A stretch of DNA of 64,000 nt from Patiria miniata. Lineage: Eukaryota; Echinodermata; Asteroidea; Valvatida; Asterinidae. Shown here piece after piece: positions 1 through 10,300 of the stretch. The DNA lies in contig NW_024037076.1 in assembly GCF_015706575.1 (NCBI RefSeq), positions 16,930,898-16,994,897 on the forward strand, written 5' to 3'. The position numbers and the translations under genes are program-made. The notes beneath the pieces are model-generated. The model made no database searches. It was not told where the DNA came from and worked only from the letters and a program-made list of their open reading frames with translations. Each line of letters begins with the position of its first letter. Positions within the stretch are counted from its first letter, which is position 1.

Positions 1-1
1 T

Positions 2-1015
2 GGCAACGTCTGCCCCAAATGTGAGGAGGTGATTGTGGAGCTGTCAGATGCATCCGAGCAGCTGAATCATCTGTATATGCTCCTGGATGCCCCTTGCTCG
101 TTTGCCAGCAAAGGATGCGAGGCGAAGCTCAACCCCTTTGAGATCAATGGGCATGAGAAGGACTGCCCTTACAATGACAGAAATGACAGTTCCAATTCCA
201 GTGAGGAGGAAGAAGAGGAGGAGAAGGAGGAGAAGGAGGAACATCAAGAGGTTCAGCGGAAGCCATCAGCACCTCGCAAGAGGAGGTCACTGCGCTATGT
301 CACCTGTAAATTAGCGACTTCACGGGTTAAGGACATGGTGGAGTTTCTTGACAAGACCTGCAAGCAAGAAAGAGAGGACAAGATTGATGTGTTGTTCTAC
401 ATGTTGCGGGAAGCATTGACAGAAGCTGAGGATGCCCGGGCCACGACTGTGAATCTCCTGTGGCAACACAAGGCAAAGGCTCAACACGCGAGAGGTAGAG
501 GTAGACCACCGTCTGCCGCAAAACTGGCATCAGGAAGACAGAGTCGGAGGAAAGGAATGCCAAGAAAAAGGGGACGACCTCGGAAGGTACCAGTCGAGGA
601 ACTTCCCGGATCTACCAGTGAGGAAGATGAAGAAGCGGAGGAAGAGGGTGACGAAGCTAAAGGCGAGGAAGACGAAGAGAGTGGTGACCAAGAGGAAGAT
701 GAGGAAGAAGAAATTGAGGAGGAAGAAGACTTGGAGGAAAAAGATGCAACATGGAAGCCACAGTCTACCATCCGGAGGAGGCAAGTAAGGAATCACACAG
801 AGGTAGCAGAGGAGAAAGATGACAAAAACGCTCCAAAGGAACACGATTATTCTAAAGATAACGAAGCCTTTGAATCCAAAGTGCAGATCACTGTTCAGCA
901 AGTCCAAGATACCGGTACGTGCAACACCAGCGAGAATGTTGCCATGCAGGTAGTCATGCTACCGGTAGGAGGTGATGAACAGCCACATCAGGATTCCACT
1001 GACATGGTTCAGTGA
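2..1015 (+). CDS. 3' end of a RAG1-N-terminal-like zinc-finger/AT-hook protein gene (5' partial)
   Basis: The open frame runs into the window from upstream, so 337 codons plus stop are seen and the start is missing. In order: a C-P-x-C pair (nt 11-22) as at the end of a RING finger; a C-x6-C...H-x4-C finger (about nt 92-170); a short acidic run; a helical basic segment (about nt 280-470) beginning RRSLRYVTCKL; two AT-hook-like GRP cores (nt 491-511 and 562-586); then a long Glu/Asp-rich tail. The order RING tail, second zinc finger, then an LxxxT...R(L/V)K/RE(L/M)...V..F helical block ending in a leucine-rich helix matches the non-core N-terminal half of vertebrate RAG1 as I know it. No RAG1 core (DDE catalytic part) follows; the stop is at 1013-1015. 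AT-hooks and acidic tail suggest a nuclear DNA- or chromatin-binding protein, possibly a ubiquitin ligase if a full RING lies upstream. Alternative: an unrelated RING/TRAF-type finger protein. Confidence 0.8.
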   Translation, partial: GNVCPKCEEVIVELSDASEQLNHLYMLLDAPCSFASKGCEAKLNPFEINGHEKDCPYNDRNDSSNSSEEEEEEEKEEKEEHQEVQRKPSAPRKRRSLRYVTCKLATSRVKDMVEFLDKTCKQEREDKIDVLFYMLREALTEAEDARATTVNLLWQHKAKAQHARGRGRPPSAAKLASGRQSRRKGMPRKRGRPRKVPVEELPGSTSEEDEEAEEEGDEAKGEEDEESGDQEEDEEEEIEEEEDLEEKDATWKPQSTIRRRQVRNHTEVAEEKDDKNAPKEHDYSKDNEAFESKVQITVQQVQDTGTCNTSENVAMQVVMLPVGGDEQPHQDSTDMVQ

Positions 1016-1271
1016 AAAAAACAAAGCAAACAGGACTGTTCATGTATTTACGCTTCCCTAACCTGCTTTCCAAAATGACACACCCCCCCCCCCCCCCCTC
1101 CACCAAAAAACCCCACCCCCAAAAAACAAAAAAATCGCTTGACTTCATGCACGAGACTTCATTCAGCATGGGGAAACTAAAAATCAAAGGTTTTGACAAA
1201 CTTACGATCTGGGATCTTTTCAGTGTGGGTGGAGGAGCCTATGAAATGATTATTTTTCCAAGAGTTACATG
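1016..1271 (+). other. Probable start of 3' UTR, with a poly-C run
   Basis: The sequence directly follows the stop codon. A C-run lies at about 1083-1100, followed by A/C-rich low-complexity DNA. No AATAAA is seen here, so the transcript either continues through the repeats or ends at a variant signal. AATAAA occurs at 4072-4077 and 4397-4402. Which site is used cannot be told from sequence. Confidence 0.4.
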
Positions 1272-2194
1272 TATACAGGGTAAGTAAAAACAAAAAGGAA
1301 ACTTAAACAGCAGGACCATTGTTTTAAATGAAGTTCTGCATGTAGCACAATGAAAATCTAAGATACGAAAGCATAATGTATAGGCTTTCCTTTAGTACAT
1401 GAATCATTCAAATCACTCCTGTATTTTCAAGTTACGGAATTTTAAACGCAACCACCGTTTTAAAGTTCTATCCACGGACCACAAAACAAGGAAAGTGTTC
1501 TTTCACCAGCGTACCGAGATAGTCCAACAGGGCATTGTGTACAATATAGGAGCAGAAGCAGAAGCAAAATGTAAACAATTCACATAGGAATGTATGTGAA
1601 TTCTTTTTGCTGAATGACACTTCATACTGTACCTTTTTTTTGTGATCCATGGACAGAACTTCAAAATGGTGTTTGTGTTTAAAATTCTGTAAGGCCCCCC
1701 CCCAAAAAAATACTCGGTCTCTGGTCAGCGCGCGCGTCGATTTTAATCATGCGTGTCAACCTTTTTTTTCAAATAAGCACGAAAGCTACAACCTCTATTG
1801 CCGCGCCTCCTCAAATTTTTGTACCAAGGAGCACCAAGGAATGGGGAAATTGCACCAAGGCAAATGATAAAGGGCACCAAGGCAAATTATGGAGGACACC
1901 AATGTATAATGAGGACACAAAAAAAGCAAAATAGTACCCACCTTGTCTGTACAATACCGGTACAAGCTTGGAAAAAAAAAAAAAAAAAAAAAAAACCTGC
2001 GTCGCCGCATCAACTATTTTTTGTGTGTGGCCTAACTTAAGAAGTACAATGAGTGATTTGAATAATATTCATGTTATAAAAGAAAGCTTATAAATTGGGC
2101 TTTCATATCCCAGATTTTGAAAGTGCTACATGCAGAACTTCATTGCAAAAATGGTCCTGGCATTTGGGTTTCCTTTTTTGACTCGCCCTGTATA
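1272..2194. mobile_element. DNA element with TATACAGGGT..CCCTGTATA ends (copy 1), carrying a nested insert
   Basis: The left end reads TATACAGGGTAAGT and the right end ACTCGCCCTGTATA, an inverted pair. Both subterminal parts recur in opposite orientation inside the element (aggaccattgtttt near 1311, and its complement near 2150). The same internal sequence occurs at 55149-55431, which has cleaner ACAGGGTGAGT ends. A separate element occupies 1691-2033. No transposase frame is seen. It may lie in the 3' UTR of the upstream gene. Confidence 0.65.
1691..2033. mobile_element. Short element with AAGGCC..GGCCT ends, nested
   Basis: It begins aaggccccc with an A-run, then ctcggtctctggtcagcgcg. It ends with an A-run, cctgcgtcgccgca, then ttttttgtgtgtggcct. 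The same head and tail occur at 25247-26621, so this is a second copy of one non-autonomous family. It sits inside the 1272-2194 element. ggcaccaagg-like words are repeated in the middle. Confidence 0.5.
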
Positions 2195-2649
2195 GTTTTC
2201 TAGGGTGGTGCATCATTTGATTATTGATGCACTATGGGATTGTGGCACATTCAAATGCATTTTGAATGGGATGTCCTGCACACTAGATAGAGGGTTCTTG
2301 AGTACGTAGCCACACAGTGGCATATTTACAAATCATGCATTAGCCTTTCGCCTAGGCCATCGTGACTTACATGTAGAGCGGCAGAGTTGCGAAGACCCGA
2401 AGCGACTGGAGCAAAGATTAAGTCAGCATGCACGAGTGGCAAAGCCACGAGGCCTTTCGCAACTTGATTTTGTTGAATTATTCATAGTTTTTTGGCTGCT
2501 TTGTCTAATGCAGGAAAGTTAAGCCACGATGGCCTTGGTGAAAGGCTAATCATGCATGGATTCCGTAATGTTGTAAATTGCATGTATGTTGTAAATTGCA
2601 TGTTGTGCATGAACCCGCAGAAAATGCAACACATAATACATTATAAATA
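2195..2649. other. Intergenic, nothing assigned
   Basis: No coding potential is seen. It has two tandem copies of a word containing gttgtaaattgcatg (about 2570-2602) and short repeats of the type cgaagcga/cacgagtggcaaagccacgag near 2395-2450. No gene is recognised. Confidence 0.5.
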
Positions 2650-2772
2650 CAATTGTTGCCTGTTGCAATGGGGTCCATGGTGTTTTGTACACCCGAGGGT
2701 GCGCTCGGGTGCCATTTGCACCAGAGGGTGTACAAAACCCATGGACCCCAATCACAGCAGGCAACAATTTTT
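2650..2772. repeat. Long hairpin (inverted repeat, ~50-bp arms)
   Basis: The left arm starts caattgttgcctgttgcaat and runs to tgtacaccc. The right arm is its near-exact complement from gggtgtacaaaacccatgga to caggcaacaatt. The loop, about gagggtgcgctcgggtgcca, is itself partly palindromic. This is probably a small fold-back or MITE copy. Confidence 0.75.
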
Positions 2773-3146
2773 TTTGTAATACCACGGTAATAAATTCAAA
2801 GCATCTGAAATTGTGGCTTTCCTCCAGTTGTCCGTGTAGTAATCGCGGAAGTCTTAGTCTGAAAAGATCCGCGATTACTGCACCGTGAATATTCGCACAG
2901 AATTTTTTTTTTTTTCATTGCACAGGAACAGAAATTAATTTACCTTTACCCAGAATAGACCAATCCATTAATTCCTGCCCTGTTACATGTACGTACTATT
3001 CACAGCTGCGTACTGCATGTTTGAATTGTAATTGTGTGACTGCCTAGGCTGCAGCCTTTTTCAATGTACCGTTGCTACAAAGTACATGTATGCATGTCGT
3101 GTACGGTGGTGTTCATGTATTTAACCGTCAGAAGGTTTGGGGTGCT
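2773..3146. other. Intergenic with one short inverted repeat
   Basis: It holds a small stem at about 2838-2880, where taatcgcgga is answered by tccgcgatta, plus poly-T. No gene is seen. Confidence 0.45.
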
Positions 3147-3641
3147 TTAAAGATATAGTCCATCATTTGTAATTTGTGCATTTTGTTCGTTTGACATGTT
3201 TGAAGCAACAAAAGTGTTCAAAATCTAATGAAGGATACCGAACAACTAACCTGATGAAGTCTCAGCTAAGCTTCAGCTGTATATTCCGAGAAAAACAGCA
3301 TTCTAGGATCTAAATTTCAAATCAAAAGTTACTGAATCATGTTTTGAATTGTTTTGAATTGCAGCTATACGGGACGTCTCGCCCTGATCCGACAAATTAT
3401 AGCAGCCACGCACGCGTGTGCGTCGTGCCAATGCTTGCGCGCACTTCGCCGAATAACAAAACGAACTACTAATTTAAATGTTCCTACGGTGCGTCTTAAG
3501 ACTTCAAAATGACAGCTTCCCAGAAAGAATAATTTCACAGGGAGTTTAGTTCCCTTACTATCTTTCAACCAAGTTTGTTTTTTAACAATAATTACGCCAG
3601 TTACTTTTCGGATGGCTGCAAATGATGGACTATAGCTTTAA
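3147..3641 (-). mobile_element. MITE family A, copy 1
   Basis: TTAA stands at both ends. The terminal inverted repeat is TTAAAG(A/C)TATAGTCCATC. The body shows the family core (sequence around ggtgcgtcttaag) in reverse orientation. It is non-coding: short frames through it recur in all copies and are not genes. TTAA ends are what piggyBac- or Kolobok-type transposases leave; the assignment is inferred. Confidence 0.85.
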
Positions 3642-4647
3642 CGTTCTAAATTGTAGTGGGATGGTGTGTATTGAAAATCTATGAGTGTTCGCGACAAACA
3701 ATCAAGTATGCCCCCTGTGATGTGTTTGGTACTGGTATCCTCATCATCAATTGTCATCTAGACTCTATTTACATGTACATGTTTGTATGTATACCCTAAC
3801 GGTACCTCCCTCCCAAATAACTTTCAATGCCTGTTTACATATGTATATGTACATTTGCAATTGGGTATTGAAGGAATTTTGGGAAGGAGGTAACGAGGGC
3901 TTTTTAATTTTCTGCACAAATAACCGGCCCTGTGAGAGCCAACTTATTTTCTGGTAGCCAATAATTCAAATTTTGTGAAGAAATACAACAATAATTGAAC
4001 AAGTAAACATCAGGGGATTTTTTTTTGTTCAATGGCTCATCTAAACATGGATAACTTTTATATTGCTAGGAAATAAAGCAGTTGAAAACACGAACCTGAT
4101 TTTTTTTTAGACAAGAAAATCGCAAGGGGAATGCCTCTTTAAGATTACAAGAACCACTAACATGTATAGTTTCAAATGACAGACTCTTCATACTTAGCAA
4201 CAAGTTTGTTTCATTGTTAAACAAATCATTGGTTTTGTTTCAGAGTGAATTGAAATTTCTTAAGAAAATTTCTTCTTTTTTTCTGGTCTGCATGTTAATG
4301 ACCTTGCAAGAGCTGTTTTTACAAGTATGTACAATTGTTTTCCTTTTACACGTTGGAAAAATTGCTGAGCTTGTATATATATTGCTTTCAATTTGAAATA
4401 AAATGGCAGATTTTGAAACTAAGAACGCAGTGAGGAGTGTTAAAAGTTTTGCATTTTGAATATGAATATATACATGTAATGTGCTTGTCTTCGCTTGTCT
4501 TCCAATGAAAGTGTGAATGGTGAAGTATGAAATCCATAATTGTGTTTAATAAATATTGGAAATTTGTGGAAGCCTGATGTTCTCAAAATTGAATGCGAAT
4601 AATAAGAAAAACAGACAAATTTAACCTTGGAAGGTCTTTAAAAAGTG
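3642..4647. other. Intergenic AT-rich DNA with candidate poly(A) signals
   Basis: No open frame of interest. AATAAA is at 4072-4077 and 4397-4402 on the + strand, either of which could serve the upstream gene. It also holds short acatgtacatgta-type words. Confidence 0.4.
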
Positions 4648-5085
4648 TAGGTAACATATAACAACAAAGTCAATATAGCGTGGTTGGTAAAAAGGAAAAA
4701 AAGCAAAACAAATGTGAATTTCCTGATTTATTCTTTTTCAAAATAACATTCTTCATATACAAAATAGAAATCTAACAAGATTCAAACAATGAAAGCACCG
4801 GTTTTAACAAAATGGAACAATAAATTATTTCAATTAACTTTGTCAACTAACAATGTAAATGGCACTTTTAGTGTACATGTAGGTAACATGTAACAAAGTC
4901 AATACTAGTGTGGTTGGTAAAAAAAAAAAAAAACACAAATGTGAATTTCCTGATTTATTCTTTTTCAAAATACATTCTTCATATACAAAATAGAAATCTA
5001 ACAAGATTAAAAAAATGAAAGCACCGGTTTTAACAAGATGGAACAATAAAACATTTCAATTAACTTTGTCAATTAACAATGTAAA
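4648..5085. repeat. Tandem duplication, ~230-bp unit, two copies
   Basis: Sequence from gtaggtaacat through caattaactttgtcaa occurs twice in a row (about 4648-4855 and 4879-5085). The two copies differ by small indels, mainly in an A-run. Non-coding. Confidence 0.75.
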
Positions 5086-5263
5086 CAGCTTTTTTATAAC
5101 GTGAATTTTGGCACAATCCTGGTGAGGAAACACACAATTGAGACTTTATCATAGGAGTTTGTAAGGAGCATCTCAGAAGTCCAAACGTTTGTGTTCTGGA
5201 ATACATGTACTACCCCCATATACCAGTAGACCAACATTCCCACACGGAAATGCCTGCATGTAG

Positions 5264-5505
5264 CGTTCCCGGTCTGTTTCCAATGGGAGACTTTTGAGAC
5301 CGTTATTGGTGGCAGCAAACACACCAGTCCTTTCTCCATTGTTTGTGTCATATTGAGCTTGCGCGCTTTAGCTTTAACATGACGTAAACAACTGAAAAGG
5401 ACCGGTGCATTTGCTGCCACCAACGTCTCAAAAGTCTCGCACTGGAACAGATGATGTTCCCCGATGGAACGTTCCAAGCATTCCGACTTTTGAGACGTTC
5501 CCTAA
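5264..5505. repeat. Inverted-repeat element
   Basis: agacttttgagacc plus ttggtggcagcaaa near 5286-5312 is answered by tttgctgccaccaa plus cgtctcaaaagtct near 5409-5435. A further ttttgagacgttccc follows. This looks like a short TIR element. The 127-aa minus-strand frame across it has no recognisable domain. Confidence 0.5.
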
Positions 5506-6136
5506 GCACTAGAGTCTGTTGTAAATCATCAAAACAAAGAGCTACACATTATAGTTCAGTATTGCATAGCCACAGGAAATACTTAATACACGTGTACATA
5601 AATATCTTTTAATAGAACTAACACTTTGGTTTAATCAAATATTTACTGAAAATTGCACAACTGGAAAGTTAACTTTTAACTTCATAACAATAAAATATGA
5701 AATTGCAAGATTCGGGCAAGAAATACTTTAGATAGTAAAGTACCTGTAAAGGTTTAGAACTGAGTAACAGTACTGTGCTGATTGCACCAATTAAAAATAC
5801 AAATGTTCCCTATTTTCGAATACGTGATGGCATGCGTGCAGTACCCCCTACATGCACATGTAACATGGTTGGTGACTGTAGACATACACTCATTAAGTTT
5901 GTAGAGAGAATCCACTTGGCCGAAACAATAAAATTGGGGGCTAAAAACCATTTTGGTGTTTTTAAGAGCTTTTCAGGACCTGATTGTATAGCTCAGACTA
6001 AAATTGAAACATAAAAATGAAATAACTAAAAAAAAATCATAAAATTTGTGGCAGTTTTAAACAACATTTTCAACAACCAATTTCAAAACTTGACTGGAAA
6101 TGCTAAATGTAACTCCCAATTCTAGAGATGTTAAAT
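5506..6136. other. Intergenic, nothing assigned
   Basis: AT-rich sequence without splice-bounded open frames or recognised repeats on either strand. Confidence 0.4.
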
Positions 6137-6385
6137 TTACTATGGGCTCTGTGCGCCGACGAAGAGGGCGCCCTTTTACCTAGCAATGACGTCCCATGGG
6201 CGGGACATTTCGCTGGTTGACGTGCACCGTTCCTTGTATGTGGCGCACGTACACCAGGGGATTTACACGCAGTGGCCGCGCTTCGCGGCAAATGAATTGC
6301 AGTCAGGCAAGATGGCGTCGGTCGGTCACCCCCAACTGTACTTCCTTTGCCAGTGAGGGGGTACTTGTGAACGGAGCGGATACCA
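6137..6385. mobile_element. Repeat family D, copy 1
   Basis: It runs from tatgggctctgtgcgcc through cctagcaatgacgtcccatg and gcaagatggcgtcggtcggt to acttgtgaacggagcggata. Copies lie at 24443-24706 and, inverted, 32205-32460. It is GC-rich and non-coding, of unknown class. Confidence 0.75.
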
Positions 6386-6740
6386 AGCACATTTTGAATA
6401 TTTCCAAAACTACTCTGCTTTATCACTTGCTTTCGCAACATCTCCAGCTCAAAATAATGCAGCTGATCAATACACAGCCACAGGTCTTAATACCAGGTGG
6501 AACTCCGTCTGCTAAATGCAAATATTGAAAATTCACGCCCTCTCCCTATTTGACCTCCACATATTTTTAGAACTCGAAACTTTGTGAATATGCCTACATA
6601 TTCAGCTGGACCAAATCAATATTACAATCCTGCGATCCCAAAATTACCCAAACAAAATAGCGCCCATTAATTTGTCGACCATTACTTTTGTCTCCCATAT
6701 CTCAAAAAGGCTAATATGACCCTGATCTGAACAAAGCTTG
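6386..6740. other. Downstream flank of CATSPERB
   Basis: No gene is seen. This would be the CATSPERB 3' UTR or just beyond it. I could not pick a poly(A) site with confidence. Confidence 0.35.
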
Positions 6741-7228
6741 GTCCACTACCACTACTTCATTGGTTTCCATTGTTCTTGTGGATACGAGCACTATGAGCTA
6801 GTCTTCCTGATGATTCTGTGATTCTTGCAAATCATATGTACCACTACGTCCTTTGTTCCCGTTGTTCCTGTGGATCCATGCACTGTGAGCCAGTCTTCCT
6901 GATGATTCCATGCCCGTCATCTACCACTACTTCCTTTTTCCCGTTGTTCCTGTGGATCCATGCACTGTGAGCCAGTTTTCCTGATGATTCCGTGCCCGTC
7001 ATCTACCACTACTTCCTTTTTCCCGTTGTTCCTGTGGATCCATGCACTGTGAGCCAGTTTTCCTGATGATTCCGTGTCATCTACCACTACTTCCTTTGTT
7101 CCCTTTGTTCCTGTGGATCCATGCACTGTGAGCCAGTTTTCCTGATGATTCCGTGTCATCTACCACTACTTCCTTTGTTCCCGTTGTTTTTGTGGATCCA
7201 TGCACTGTGAGCCAGTCTTCCTGATGCG
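6741..7228. repeat. Minisatellite, 78-83-bp unit, five good copies plus one diverged
   Basis: Units starting ccactac stand at 6841, 6924, 7006, 7084 and 7163, with a degenerate one from 6741. Each holds gtggatccatgcactgtgag. The copy at 7163-7228 overlaps the last CATSPERB exon: on the minus strand it encodes the cytoplasmic tail, and the boundary with the next unit supplies the stop (7166-7168). Confidence 0.9.
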
Positions 7229-7354
7229 TGGCTGATGATGCGAGTGAAGATAATAGAGATAAACCGAGAACAGTACTCCACCAATCACCACACTGATGAC
7301 AGTGATGACAATCATCTGGGTCGGGTTGGGTAAGGGGGCCTTGTCAACATATAC
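7166..7354 (-). CDS. CATSPERB: CATSPERB last exon: membrane helix and tail
   Basis: 189 nt including the stop. VYVDKAPLPNP, then the membrane helix MIVITVISVVIGGVLFSVYL, then a basic tail. The tail from about RIRKTGSQCMDPQKQREQRK is encoded by the first unit of the 6741-7228 minisatellite, so it is probably lineage-specific. The acceptor is ccatcttttgcag. Confidence 0.95.
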   Translation of the reverse strand, partial: VYVDKAPLPNPTQMIVITVISVVIGGVLFSVYLYYLHSHHQPRIRKTGSQCMDPQKQREQRK

Positions 7355-10300
7355 CTGCAAAAGATGGAATAAAAAGGAAATTGGAAAGGAACAACTTGTA
7401 ACCTTCAGTATCATACCGGAGCTGTGATGGAAGGACAAAATAGGATCAAGATTTGAAGTGGCATTCAGAGTGCCAGCTCTCTACAAATTGAGCAGCGATA
7501 GCGCATGCAAGTTTCGCCTGTTCACGTTGGCTTTACATGTGAACTTCTTGGTACCAAACACTGACTAGTCTAGTCACGTGTGTGATCGATTAAAAGGAAG
7601 TTGTATGAGGTCAACATTTTTTCATTTTGTTATAGTCGTCAATTTGCAATATTTTAAGTACCGGTATGTATACTACAGTCGTTTTCCTAGTTCCGGATAG
7701 CCAACATCATTCAGGTTGCTTTCGGCTCAACTATACTCCACAAATTCAAGTGACATTGGTTAAAAAGTTTACCTTGAGTGATGGAGATACCACAAACTAA
7801 TTTTCAAAATTTAAGCTCTTTCTATTTTGACTTGACGACGTCAAAAGTACCGATGCCACTTTTCCTAGTTCCGGATCGGTTCAATCAGTAATGAATCGAT
7901 CAAAACTGCATCGTGCGAAAAAAAAAAATCACGCGAGAAAATATTTTTTTCCAGCCAGAACCAACCGAATCCAGCATATTTTCTGATTAAGTATTATTTC
8001 ATCTTCCAAAAATTGTTCATTCAAGAGAATTCCAGCAACAATTAATTTGGACAGGATTTGAACCTCTAACCTATATGTATGCAATGCAATAGCCCTATCA
8101 GTGCTCCACCAATGGAGAACAATTGAGATGGACAGGATTCAAACTTGTGACCTTGACAATTCCAGTCTGGTGCTTGACCAATGCAGCAACAATCAATTTG
8201 GACAGAAATTGAACCTCCAGAACACCATAACGGTGCGCATCTGATGAACAATACACACAATTTGAACCGGTGACTACAATATCTAAGGTATTGTCTTAAT
8301 TACCTGCACTTCATCTTCAAGATTGCAGTAGCTAAAACCTCGGATAACAGACGCTCTGAAGTGATACAATCCTGAACCCTGCAAAATAAAGAAAAAAAGC
8401 ATCATGTTAATTATAAGAATATGTTTTCTTTCAAAGATTCATATGATTGCCAAAGATGAACAAATCTACACACCTACCGGTATAATGAAATCTGTTAAAA
8501 TCAATTCATCAGACATTGATTACCGGTACATGTAGTGTACGTATATCAATTACCTGATAAGCATTAACACCACTGACAGAAATAGGAGGAGGATATAAGA
8601 AGATACACTCACCGTGAGTATGAGCCGAACAGTGGCTGGGTTGATCAACCTGCTTGTGTTGCCGATTTGTTCAGTTAATAACTCCTTCATCTTGTCCAAA
8701 CTGGGGGTAGATTCGTCTGAAAGTAAACAGTATCACTGAGATCAACACAACAATTTCTTCTAATTATTATAAGATGGAATTTGTTTGCGCCGGGGTGATA
8801 TAAATCAAAATTCCATCTTATGCGGTACCCGCTGCTATGTACATCAGATTTGAACCGGCCAACCGATCCCGTTTGCTCGGTGGTCGAGTGGTAAGACATC
8901 TGCACTAGAAAGCAGGAGGTCGTGGGTTTGAGTCCCACCCGAGTGATTTTTCCCAACTTTCACTCGGGAGGTAACACACTGAGTATACTACAGTGTTTAA
9001 ACGTCGGTGAAGGGCAAAATTAAATCCTAATTTAATTTCTTTTAATGATATATTCAATATTGGGTTTTGCCTTCACCGACGTATCTTAAGAACACTGTTT
9101 ACTCAGCGTTGTCCCGAGTGATTGTGAGAAAAAAATCAGTTGTTTTTAGGTGGGACTCAAATCCACGACCTCCTGCTTACCAGTGCAGACGTCTCACAAC
9201 TCAACCACCTAGCTTGCCGGGGTCAGCTAGTGAGTTGGAATCTGATATAGCAGAGGGTACTGCAACCAAACTACTCATACGAAGGAGTTTTGCGTCAGGG
9301 TGATGCAAATTTAATATTGGGGATTTTGCCCTTCACCGATGTACATGTATTTCATAAACACTGTATTTATACTCGGTGTTGTCTCGAGTGATTTTGAGAA
9401 AAATGTTCAACAGATGAATTTCCCTTCACTTAAACATGTTAAAGCTATAGCCCATCATTTGCAGCCATCCGAAAAGTAACTGGCGTAATTATTGTTGAAA
9501 AACATACTTGGTTGAAAGATAGTAAGTGGACTAAACTCCCTGTGAAATTATTCTTTCTGGCAAGCTGTCATTTTGAAGTAATCAACGAAAGAAGGCCTTT
9601 CCAACGGTGCGTCTTAAAACGCACCGTAGGAAAATTTAAATTAGTAGTTCGTTTTGTTATTCGGCGAAGCGCGCGCAAGCATTGGCTCGACGCACACGCG
9701 CGTGCGGTTGCTATAATTCGTCGGATCAGTGCGCGACATCGCGTATAGTTGCAATCGGCTCAGTGAGAACGTGTCTCGGATGCTGAATTCAGGCCCAATT
9801 TAAAACATGATTCAGCAACTTTTGATTTGAAATTGAGATCCTAGAATGCTGTTTTTCTCGGAATATACAGCTGAAGCTGAGCTGAAACTTCATCAGGTTA
9901 GTTGTTCAGTATCCTTCATTAGATTTTGAACACTTTTGTTGCTTCAAACGAACAAAATGCACAAATTAAAAATGATGGACTATATCTTTAACACAGAACT
10001 TAACTCCATTCAACACCACGTCTCCTGCTGGACAAGCCCTCCCCCTACCAGGCCCCTCCACTCACAAACACAGACCTGACATCCTGGCATCCATTAAAAG
10101 TGCATGGGAACATTTGCTTTTTGTGCATTTGTTTCGTTTGAAGCAACAAAATATCTCAATATCTTAAGAAGGGTGCATACATTAATTAACAACTAACTTG
10201 TTGTTGTTTCAGCTCCGTGGATACAATAAAACTTTTAGAAAACAGAGAAAACGTATGCACAATTTTTTTTGGTCTTGTGGCTGGATTCTGTTAACGCACG

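Noticed and set aside
530..907. Minus-strand frames under the acidic/AT-hook coding region
   Set aside because: Shadows of the + strand gene; Ser/Phe-rich because the + strand is GAA/GAG-rich.
6917..7159. 80-aa minus frame with three repeated blocks
   Set aside because: It is the minisatellite downstream of the CATSPERB stop, not a separate gene.
6741..7228. CRISPR-like array
   Set aside because: Units are contiguous near-identical 78-83-bp repeats with no unique spacers; it is a minisatellite in an animal genome.
8874..8945. Functional tRNA-Ser gene
   Set aside because: It lacks the long variable arm, has a mismatch next to the anticodon loop, and is one of several dispersed copies with a common tail.
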